In this document: piece after piece, positions 24,631 to 30,987 of the stretch
Position numbering within the stretch: the stretch's first letter is position 1
How the letters are laid out: every line of letters starts with the position of its first letter
NCBI GenBank assembly: GCA_023663345.1
Contig: JAMPHR010000001.1
Span: forward strand, 160,045-199,996
Length of the DNA: 39,952 nucleotides
Reading direction: 5' to 3'
Source of the DNA: Paenibacillus sp.
GTDB lineage: Bacteria > Bacteroidota > Bacteroidia > Bacteroidales > Muribaculaceae
The notes under the pieces: model-generated
What the model saw: the letters and a program-made list of their open reading frames with translations, nothing else
Database searches by the model: none
Told to the model about the DNA's origin: nothing
Position numbers and translations under genes: made by a program

Positions 24631-24814
24631 TCGCATGAGATTTCTATACAGTTTCTAAATCCCCTCTCTGAAAAAAGATTGTTTTAGGTTCGTAATAGTG
24701 TTATGGAAAAGTTATCACAGGTAAGTTTAAGATAAGATAATTGTTTAAGGTAACTATTTTTCGAGGGGTAACACAATTTCTAAGGTAATAAAGTTTATAT
24801 AGGTTAATTGTTGT
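24631..24814 (+). other. AT-rich intergenic stretch, nothing assigned
   Basis: Noncoding DNA between the SusD gene and a terminator hairpin. It is AT-rich and repeats AGGT-containing words five times (near 24686, 24719, 24748, 24783 and 24801) without regular spacing. No operator copy, promoter or small gene could be supported. Confidence 0.4.
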
Positions 24815-24856
24815 GGAGAGCCTTTCACGGGTAGTGACGGGCTCTCCTTTTGTTTT
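24815..24856 (+). terminator. Intercistronic terminator after the fructan SusC/SusD genes
   Basis: GGAGAGCC (24815-24822) pairs with GGCTCTCC (24840-24847), followed by TTTTGTTTT. It lies only about 47 bp before the second GH32 start, where no convincing promoter is present, so partial read-through may set that gene's level. Confidence 0.75.
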
Positions 24857-24902
24857 CCCAAAAAAACATAATTTGCTATACAGAAACATATTATTTCAAG
24901 AT

Positions 24903-26399
24903 ATGAGACAGATATTCAGAACATTTGCTATTAGTGTGCCCGTGGTTATAGCATCGCTGGCCATGACAACTGAGGCACGCGCCGATGAGACGGAGCTGTA
25001 CAGCGAGCCTTACCGTCCGCAATACCATTTCACTCCGGCCCACAGATGGATCGGAGACCCCTGCGGACTGGTGTACCGCGACAGCACTTTCCGCGCCTAC
25101 AGCTGGGGCGGAGCCGAGTCGGGCGACCTGATCCACTGGACCGAGGTCAATGACAATGCCATCAGGAATATCCCCAAGGGGATATCTCCGTTCACAGGAA
25201 GTGTGGTGGTCGACAAGGACAATACAGCCGGATATGGCCCGGGCGCCTACATAGCTGCCTTCACATCGTTTGACGAGGGGAGCAAGAAGCAGTCCCAGTC
25301 CATAGCGTTCAGCCTCGACGGGGGCGTCACCTATAATTATTATGATCTTAACCCGGTGCTTGATATATGGAGCACCGAGTTCCGCGATCCCACTGTGATA
25401 TGGGATGCCCGCACCTCGCGTTGGATCATGCTTGTAGCCAAGGCTTTGGAAAAGAAAGTGGCCTTCTATGCCTCGGCCGATCTCAAGCATTGGGAGTGGC
25501 TGAGCGATTTCGGCCCGATGGGCGACAGCGAGCGGTCATGGGAGTGTCCCGACATGTTTCAGCTCCCGGTGGAGGGGAAGCCCGGTGTGAAGAAATGGGT
25601 GCTCCTCGTGTCGGTCAACTGGGCCCGTGAGCAATACTTCGTCGGAGATTTCGATGGCACCCGTTTCATTCCCGATCGTCCCGACCAGGCTCCGGCCTAC
25701 GTCGACGAGGGGCTTGATTACTACGCCTCACGTGTGTTTCAGGACTATGACGGCACTCTCCCCGAGGTCTACACTCTCGGGTGGGTATCCACATGGGATT
25801 ACGCCCAGCATGTGCCCACCGCCTACGGCAAGGGGGTGTGGTCGCTCCCCCGCGCCATGTATCTCAGGGAGAGTGGCGATGGCTACAAGCTATGTCAGCG
25901 TCCCTATTCCGGCCTTGAGGAATTGAGGGAGGCTCCGGTAAATGCCCGTTATAAACTGAAGCCCGGAGTGACCCGCCTCGATGTTGTGTCGCGTATGGAT
26001 AACAGTTATGAGCTTGAGGTGGAGATAGATACCCGTGCGGAAAATACCATCGGCCTGAATCTGTGTGCCGGATCTGTCCATAAGGTGACATTGAGCTACG
26101 ATACCCGCTCGGAGATACTGATGCTCGACCGTACCGCAGCCACCGGCCATGACATACCTAAATTCAGCCGTATAGCCTTTTCCAAGGTGGCACCTGTCGA
26201 CGGCAAGGTGAAGTTGAATATCTTTGTGGACAGGTCGGTGATAGAGGTGTTTGCCGACGGTGGTGCTACGGTGATGACCGCCCTGACATTCCCCGATTCC
26301 GACGGCACCGGAGTGGAGCTCACCGCCCTGCGCCCCGGCTCAGTGGTCAACGTAACCGCCTGGCACATAAAATCCATCTGGAAATCCCCTCGCCATTGA
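24903..26399 (+). CDS. GH32 fructosidase, variant active-site motif
   Basis: The 498-residue protein has a signal peptide ending near ARA (about residue 25). The GH32 propeller has WIGDPCG instead of WMNDPNG (nucleophile Asp52 kept, the neighbouring Asn replaced by Gly and the second Asn by Cys). The RDP aspartate is Asp162 and the WECPD acid/base is Glu214, so all three carboxylates are retained. The loop that usually follows the first motif is shorter: the segment between FRAYSW and GDLIHW has only about four residues. The C-terminal sandwich with DRSVIEVFADGG is intact. It is probably active, with an altered -1 subsite or chain-length preference. The start at 24903 gives the signal peptide. 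It lies downstream of the SusC/SusD genes behind a terminator. Confidence 0.88.
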   Translation: MRQIFRTFAISVPVVIASLAMTTEARADETELYSEPYRPQYHFTPAHRWIGDPCGLVYRDSTFRAYSWGGAESGDLIHWTEVNDNAIRNIPKGISPFTGSVVVDKDNTAGYGPGAYIAAFTSFDEGSKKQSQSIAFSLDGGVTYNYYDLNPVLDIWSTEFRDPTVIWDARTSRWIMLVAKALEKKVAFYASADLKHWEWLSDFGPMGDSERSWECPDMFQLPVEGKPGVKKWVLLVSVNWAREQYFVGDFDGTRFIPDRPDQAPAYVDEGLDYYASRVFQDYDGTLPEVYTLGWVSTWDYAQHVPTAYGKGVWSLPRAMYLRESGDGYKLCQRPYSGLEELREAPVNARYKLKPGVTRLDVVSRMDNSYELEVEIDTRAENTIGLNLCAGSVHKVTLSYDTRSEILMLDRTAATGHDIPKFSRIAFSKVAPVDGKVKLNIFVDRSVIEVFADGGATVMTALTFPDSDGTGVELTALRPGSVVNVTAWHIKSIWKSPRH

Positions 26400-26461
26400 A
26401 ATAACATCCCGTACCCGGCCCCCAAATCATGGTATTTGAGCGACTCCCCCGACCACAAAGC

Positions 26462-26625
26462 CACCCGCAGGCCCATTACCCACAAAGCCCCGAATGGGGC
26501 GATGTAATTATAGCCCCGTCACGAGCGACGGATGCAAATTGCCCGCAGGGCAAAATTTGCATCTATCGCGAGGCACGGGGAAAACAGGGACATACCAACC
26601 CGGGCGTCGAAGACGTCCTATAATT
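26462..26625 (+). repeat. Intergenic palindromic repeat, copy A
   Basis: A 164-bp element with several short hairpins: AGCCCCGAATGGGGCG, a GCAAATTGCCC/GGGCAAAATTTGC stem and GGGCGTCGAAGACGTCC. A second copy in the same orientation and of the same length lies at 28468-28631, most alike at the ends and more divergent in the middle. It resembles the noncoding REP-like elements scattered in Bacteroidales genomes. No coding capacity is evident. Confidence 0.75.
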
Positions 26626-26634
26626 CTACCCTGC

Positions 26635-26685
26635 ATAATATAAATGTGGTGTTTAACACGCTGTTAAACACCACATTTATATTAT
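26635..26685 (-). terminator. 24-bp perfect hairpin, probable bidirectional terminator
   Basis: Positions 26635-26658 and 26662-26685 are perfect reverse complements around a 3-base CGC loop. The stem contains GTGGTGTTTAACA and has AT-rich ends. It lies between convergent genes (GH32 and the small peptide gene) and its right arm covers the peptide's stop codon. Terminator function is inferred from position and stability; there is no long T run. Confidence 0.6.
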
Positions 26686-26843
26686 ACGGATTTCCCGTCA
26701 TTATCATTCTTCTCTTTCCCGCTCAATTTTTTGAGCTGCTCGGGGGTGAGGGGCGTGTGATTGCCCCCGAAATGTATCCGGTTCATCTCGGCGGGCTTGA
26801 GCGTCACGGCGCTTTTCAATTTAGCTTCGGGTATCTTTCTCAT
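26682..26843 (-). CDS. Small peptide with double-glycine motif, candidate secreted peptide precursor
   Basis: This frame encodes 53 residues. The first part is basic/amphipathic and has the leader-like pattern LKPAEMNRIHFGG, with Gly26-Gly27 at the possible cleavage point, resembling the GG leaders of Bacteroidales natural-product precursors (TIGR04149-like). The following 26 residues start NHTPLTPEQL and are hydrophilic, rich in Lys, Asn and Asp, with no Cys. The start overlaps the last 23 bp of the C39-like/VKOR gene in another frame, so translation is likely coupled; no good ribosome-binding site is seen. A perfect hairpin covers the stop. Precursor identity is an inference from the leader and neighbours; it may instead be an ordinary small protein. 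Confidence 0.6.
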   Translation of the reverse strand: MRKIPEAKLKSAVTLKPAEMNRIHFGGNHTPLTPEQLKKLSGKEKNDNDGKSV

Positions 26844-27843
26844 GGCAGGGGAGATTCTTGAAAATCCTGAGGATCATGTTGATAAACAATACGGTGAACA
26901 CATACACGGCCATCAGCACGAACAGATCAATGTGGAGCGGAAACGACTTCCCGAGCCATCCGCCACCGAGGTAGCAGAAAAACAGCAACCACAGTGTGGA
27001 TTGCACGCCCACACACAATGTACACCAATGATGCGCCCTGAAACGCTGATACCAGATGCTCCACACCGTGTAGGGGAGACAACACACATTGCACAGCGCG
27101 AGGTCGGGCCACACGTGGGGGAACATCAGCAGGGCGGCCAGCGACACGCCGAAGTAGCCGAATCCCACCTCGCTCCACGAGAATACCCCGAAGAGCTTGG
27201 AAACCTTCAGCGACATTATGCTGTCGCAACCACCTTTCTCGAGCACTCCACACACGCGGTCGGAGGCTGCCGTGTGGATATTCAGTGACTTCTGTAGCAA
27301 CAGATAGGAGAAATACAGCCCCACACAGTCGAGCAGGGCTATGAGCAGGGTGGAGAAATGGGCATACACCTCGCGGGTGATGAAAAAATAGGCCACGACG
27401 GCAATCGCCGCCACAGCCAGGGCATATTTCGACAGGCCTGCCACCGTCTCGGTGAGCCGGTGTTGGGCATATTCCGGCTCGCGTGACTCCTCATCGGGAA
27501 ACGCGAGCAGGGCTATGCCGTTCCAGGCGTTGATGAAGTCGGGCAGGGGAGCGGTCTCCTCCTCCCCGAGCGAGTCATATTCCACCTGGTTCCGGCCGGT
27601 GTCGATATGCTTTACTATCACGAATATCCCCGCCGAGGTCTGGGCGAGAAACGGCGTGGGTATCGCGGAAAGCTCCTCCTTGTCGGCCACCTTGACCCCC
27701 ACATTGCGCACGCCATACTGCGTGAGCAGATGCGAGAGTCCGTAGAGCGACTTGAATGTCATTCCGCGAAACTCAGCCTCGGAGTGTCCCGCCGTGTGGG
27801 GTACCTCCAGCGCGTCCAGAAATCGTGAGAATATCGAGGTCAT
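26821..27843 (-). CDS. C39-like domain fused to a vitamin K epoxide reductase (VKOR) membrane domain
   Basis: The 340-residue protein has an N-terminal ~125-residue domain resembling the peptidase C39-like part of a Bacteroidales VKOR family: VPHTAGHSEAEF, LYGLSHLLTQYGVRN and a WNGIALLAFPDEESREPEY end. The catalytic Cys and His expected for an active C39 protease appear absent. A VKOR domain of several membrane helices follows, with paired Cys198 and Cys206 (CGVLEKGGC) and the redox-active CTLC (Cys274, Cys277). VKOR proteins reoxidise thiol-disulfide partners using quinone. Relatives often carry a C-terminal thioredoxin-like domain, missing here; thioredoxin is instead the upstream gene, overlapping by ATGA. 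A GG-motif peptide overlaps the 3' end. The set suggests export or oxidative maturation of a peptide. Confidence 0.8.
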   Translation of the reverse strand: MTSIFSRFLDALEVPHTAGHSEAEFRGMTFKSLYGLSHLLTQYGVRNVGVKVADKEELSAIPTPFLAQTSAGIFVIVKHIDTGRNQVEYDSLGEEETAPLPDFINAWNGIALLAFPDEESREPEYAQHRLTETVAGLSKYALAVAAIAVVAYFFITREVYAHFSTLLIALLDCVGLYFSYLLLQKSLNIHTAASDRVCGVLEKGGCDSIMSLKVSKLFGVFSWSEVGFGYFGVSLAALLMFPHVWPDLALCNVCCLPYTVWSIWYQRFRAHHWCTLCVGVQSTLWLLFFCYLGGGWLGKSFPLHIDLFVLMAVYVFTVLFINMILRIFKNLPCHEKDTRS

Positions 27844-28136
27844 GAGAGATAGGTTTGGACTTTGGCCAGGAGGTCGTTGCCGTCGATCTCGCCGGTGTGA
27901 CGCCAGGCCTCGCTACCGTTTTTGTACACCAGGAACGATGGGATGGACCGTACCTTTGCGCTGTCGGCGGCCTCCTGATTCTCGTCGATGTCGAGCTGGA
28001 ACACGGGCACTTCCCCGTCCAGCAACTCCTTCACCTGATCCATCACAGGCATCATGCGCTGGCAGTGAGGACACCACGATGCGTAGAACTCCACAAGTAC
28101 AACAGGGGCTGAATTTATAGCTGCTTCAAAAGTCAT
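27840..28136 (-). CDS. Thioredoxin-family protein
   Basis: This small protein of 98 residues is almost only a thioredoxin fold: VVLVEFYASWCPHCQRMMPVM carries the active-site WCPHC near residues 20-24, and the cis-proline loop VRSIPSFLVYKNG is near 64-76. No signal peptide is obvious, so it is probably cytoplasmic unless exported another way. The CPHC rather than CGPC dipeptide resembles DsbA-type centres and suggests a more oxidising potential than housekeeping thioredoxin. Its stop overlaps the next start in ATGA, coupling it to the C39-like/VKOR gene. Likely role: thiol-disulfide partner of that membrane protein. A tandem AT-rich repeat lies in the upstream region. Confidence 0.88.
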   Translation of the reverse strand: MTFEAAINSAPVVLVEFYASWCPHCQRMMPVMDQVKELLDGEVPVFQLDIDENQEAADSAKVRSIPSFLVYKNGSEAWRHTGEIDGNDLLAKVQTYLS

Positions 28137-28156
28137 ATACGTGAGATTTTGGGGGT

Positions 28157-28240
28157 TAAACTATAGAGAATGTTTTTAAACTAAACTGAATGTTTTTAAG
28201 TAAAACTATAGGGAGAGTTTTTGATTAAAACTACCCTTAC
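28157..28240 (-). repeat. Short tandem AT-rich repeats upstream of the thioredoxin gene
   Basis: On the plus strand GAATGTTTTTAA occurs at 28168-28179 and 28188-28199 (20-bp period), each preceded by AAACTA-type sequence. A third degenerate unit with AAAACTATAGGGAGAGTTTTT follows. The block sits 20-100 bp upstream of the thioredoxin start where a promoter is expected, but no good TAnnTTTG box is seen. It could be an operator or remnant repeat. Confidence 0.45.
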
Positions 28241-28315
28241 AACGCCATTTTACCCCTAATAGTTCTATCAAGGCGGAAATCTCTACCCCTTATCCAAGGT
28301 TCCCCCTCCACTTGT

Positions 28316-28467
28316 CCATCCGCAGGCCCATTACCCAAAAGCTCCTACCGGAACGATATAACGCAACCATCCCAAAACAATGCCTCAAAACCACTCGCAG
28401 GCTCCTTACCCAAAAGCTCCGCCCGGAGCGATATAACGCAACCATCCCAAAACCAATGCCTCATGTC
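28316..28467 (+). repeat. Two degenerate ~75-bp tandem units ahead of repeat copy B
   Basis: Units beginning CGCAGGC start at 28321 and 28396, and again at 28472 inside copy B, with a 75-76 bp period. Each has TTACCCAAAAGC followed by a short GC hairpin and GCGATATAACGCAACCATCCC. They look like amplified left ends of the palindromic element at 28468. No gene is present in 28137-28888 apart from these repeats, a terminator and a conserved 3' region. Confidence 0.6.
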
Positions 28468-28631
28468 CACCCGCAGGCTCCTTACCCAAAAGCCCCGAAA
28501 GGGGCGATGTAATTATAGCCCCGTCACGAACCGGGCACGCAAATCGCCCGTCAGGGCAGATTTGCACAGCCCGGTGAGGCGCGGGGAAAACGGATACGTA
28601 CCAACCTGGGCGTCGAAGACGTCCTATAATT
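28468..28631 (+). repeat. Intergenic palindromic repeat, copy B
   Basis: Same length (164 bp) and orientation as copy A at 26462-26625. Both begin CACCCGCAGG and both end GGGCGTCGAAGACGTCCTAT plus AATT. The two copies flank the thioredoxin / C39-like VKOR / GG-peptide cassette. Confidence 0.75.
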
Positions 28632-28710
28632 TCCGTGTCCTATAATTCCCGCATCTACAATTCCTAATTCACTATACACCAACAAATTCCACATTGACTA
28701 ACTTTTCTAT

Positions 28711-28748
28711 ACAACAGAAACAGCCGGAAACGAATTCGTTTCCGGCTG
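28711..28748 (-). terminator. Terminator of the first tandem SusC/SusD operon
   Basis: A perfect 14-bp inverted repeat (CAGCCGGAAACGAA and its complement, 28721-28748) is followed on the minus strand by TTTCTGTTGT. It lies about 140 bp after the SusD stop. Confidence 0.7.
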
Positions 28749-28843
28749 CCTCAACAGTTAGGTGTGAGTCGGTAAGACTCTGCGTTATTTTATATCGGTG
28801 TCGCCTACAATCACTTGCCGGTCCCACCTATGGGAAATCCTCT

Positions 28844-28867
28844 GTCCGGACCACGGCTGGTCCGGAC
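28844..28867 (-). other. Conserved 3' hairpin after the first tandem SusD gene
   Basis: GTCCGGACCA (28844-28853) and its complement (28858-28867) form a perfect 10-bp stem with a 4-base loop. A hairpin at the same place, plus related flanking sequence, follows the second SusD gene, so the 3' region was retained in the duplication. Confidence 0.55.
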
Positions 28868-28888
28868 GAGGGAAATCTTTTCAATTTA

Positions 28889-30961
28889 TTAGAATCCCTG
28901 GAGACCCGAAGTAGGAGTCTGACCATAGCCGTTGTCGCCATACTCGTTGGCATTCAGGATAACCTGGAGGAACGAGGAAGCAACGGGGCGGTTGTAATAC
29001 TCCTTCTTGAACGACTTGGCGGCACGGGGATTGTACTTAGCCAGACGGGTCTCGAAAGCGTGGTGACGCTTGAGGAGGCCCCATCGGTTGTACTCACCGC
29101 AAAGCTCGCGTGCATACTCGTCGAAGATATCCTCCTCGGTAGCGGTCGAGAGCTTCCACTCCGACTCGGGAGCATTCTTGCGGGCGGCGCGCTGGCGCAG
29201 AACGTTCAGGTAGTCAGCAGCCTTGGCACCGTTGCCAAGCATCTGATTGGCCTCGGCGGCGATGAGGTAAACCTCGGCCATACGCATGATGTAGATGTCG
29301 CCGTTTCTTCTCTGGAGATCCTTGCCGAAGCAACCTTCAGCCGACCAGATGAACTTGATGAGCGAGGGGAAAGCGTCGGCACGTACCTGGCCGTTTCCGA
29401 TTGCCGGGGGATTGGAAGCCTCCGAGCCGTTGGCGGTGTTACCGTAGGGCATATTGTTGGAGCCGAACAGATCCTTCATGCACACAACCACGTAACGGCA
29501 CTTGGCCTTGTCGGCTGCCGACATGGGCTCGTGAACGAAGAGGGTGTTGAAGCGGTCGTCATCGGGGGTGACGGGATAGGGGATAGCCATGGCTTTGGTG
29601 GTACCGCTGTATCCGGGCTGACCTATCTGAGATCCGTTAGAGGGGATCGAGAGCAGCACACCGGCATCGCCCGAGTGATCACCCTTGGGCCAGATCTTGG
29701 GGATATACTGGTTGTGTCCACCGGCCGAAGTTACATAATTACAATCGGCATAGGGGTAGATCACATCACCAACGTGGGACTTGTCGATGCCATAGAGGTC
29801 ACAGTTAGCCTCGGTAAGTGTTTTCTGGCCACCTGTATAGTTTACCCATCCGCACTGTACCATCGAGAAGTCGCTACCTGCAAACATGAACGAGTAGTCC
29901 CAACGACGGTCCCATTCGGGGTTGAACGAGTAGAGCAGATACTGGCTCGGTACCCATGCCACATTGTTGACACGTCCATAGAAGTAGTTACCGTTCTTGT
30001 TGGGGTCATGAGCATAGAGATCGCGGTAGAAGTCGCTCATGGTGTACTTGAAGAGGGTACAGGTGTTGAAGTCGATCGAGTAAGCCTCGTCGTTGGCGTC
30101 AGCACCGGGAGCCACGAAGAGGGCCTCGCGGTTGGTGCGGTTGTTGGCATCCGACCACATGTCGGCGATATCGGTGTAGAGATAAGCTCCGTAGGTCGAG
30201 GCGTTGGTTATCATCTCCTCGGCAGTCTCGGCAGCGAGCTTCCAGTACTTCTCGGCGTCGCCATACTTGTCACCGAGGCCGGCACGCTGGGCATATACGC
30301 GGGCCAGGAGTCCCATGGCCGACTTCTTGCTCATGCGGGCGCGGTTGCCCTGGAACGGTTCGGTCTGAAGAGCGGAAATGGCTTCCTTGAGGTCCTTCTC
30401 GATCTGATCGTAGAACACATTCTCGGCTGTACGGGTGGGGTAGAGGTCGAGTTCGCCGGTGAAGGCCGAGCTCTGTCCCATGTTGAGGGTCACGGGGCCG
30501 AAGTTGGACACGAGCAGGAAGTTGTAGAACGCTCTCAGGGCCTTGGTCTCGGCCACGAGGATGTCGATATTGGCCTGGTTACCGCCCTGTACCTCAGCTG
30601 CCTGGTCGATCACTGTGTTACAGTTGGAGATCATGGCGTAGCACTGGTTCCAGAGCTTGGTGGTGGTGTTGGTCGAGGGGGAGAACTGCTCATAGTTCAT
30701 TACCTCCTGGGCATAGTTGTTATTGCCTGCCGATTGCCACAGGTCGGTACCGCCTTCCGAGGCGAATACCCAGTCGGACGAGCCGTAGAGCTGTGCTGAA
30801 ATCGGGGAGTAGGAATAAGCCTGGAGGCCGGCCCAGATCTCGTAGGTCCTCAGTGTTGCGTCGCCGGCACCGGGGTTATCCTCGGTCAGCTCGCATGAGG
30901 TGGTGAGAAGTCCTGCCATGGCAAGCATGGGCAGAGCCATATTTTTAATATAGTATTTCAT
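28889..30961 (-). CDS. SusD/RagB-like surface lipoprotein, tandem locus copy 1
   Basis: This 690-residue lipoprotein has lipobox TTSC (Cys23) followed by Glu-Leu-Thr-Glu-Asp, an acidic surface-export-like stretch. SusD/RagB features include CYAMISNCNTVID near residue 105-118, ETKALRAFYNFLLVSNFGPVTL near 140-160, and MRMAEVYLIAAEANQMLGNG near 570-590. The C-terminal end GDNGYGQTPTSGLQGF is shared with its paralogue. It is longer than an average SusD (about 500-600 residues), with a large middle insertion. It pairs with the SusC encoded 26 bp upstream. No hydrolase, sulfatase or peptidase is nearby, so the ligand cannot be predicted. It is clearly paralogous to the 34638-36722 protein. Confidence 0.9.
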   Translation of the reverse strand: MKYYIKNMALPMLAMAGLLTTSCELTEDNPGAGDATLRTYEIWAGLQAYSYSPISAQLYGSSDWVFASEGGTDLWQSAGNNNYAQEVMNYEQFSPSTNTTTKLWNQCYAMISNCNTVIDQAAEVQGGNQANIDILVAETKALRAFYNFLLVSNFGPVTLNMGQSSAFTGELDLYPTRTAENVFYDQIEKDLKEAISALQTEPFQGNRARMSKKSAMGLLARVYAQRAGLGDKYGDAEKYWKLAAETAEEMITNASTYGAYLYTDIADMWSDANNRTNREALFVAPGADANDEAYSIDFNTCTLFKYTMSDFYRDLYAHDPNKNGNYFYGRVNNVAWVPSQYLLYSFNPEWDRRWDYSFMFAGSDFSMVQCGWVNYTGGQKTLTEANCDLYGIDKSHVGDVIYPYADCNYVTSAGGHNQYIPKIWPKGDHSGDAGVLLSIPSNGSQIGQPGYSGTTKAMAIPYPVTPDDDRFNTLFVHEPMSAADKAKCRYVVVCMKDLFGSNNMPYGNTANGSEASNPPAIGNGQVRADAFPSLIKFIWSAEGCFGKDLQRRNGDIYIMRMAEVYLIAAEANQMLGNGAKAADYLNVLRQRAARKNAPESEWKLSTATEEDIFDEYARELCGEYNRWGLLKRHHAFETRLAKYNPRAAKSFKKEYYNRPVASSFLQVILNANEYGDNGYGQTPTSGLQGF

Positions 30962-30987
30962 TGTAAGTTTTCTGAAAATGATAGGTA

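Noticed and set aside
24631-24814. Possible small RNA or operator array with repeated AGGTAA-like words
   Set aside because: Spacing is irregular (33, 29, 35 and 18 bp) and the words are short in an AT-rich background.
28316-28631. Possible CRISPR array in the repeated region
   Set aside because: Units are about 75 bp, degenerate, contain internal hairpins and lack short identical repeats with unique spacers; no cas gene is nearby.
28694-30799. Very long plus-strand open frame (about 700 codons) opposite the first tandem SusD gene
   Set aside because: It is antisense to a full-length SusD lipoprotein gene, has no recognisable domain and has a Val/Gly/Leu-rich composition typical of the reverse strand of a GC-rich gene.
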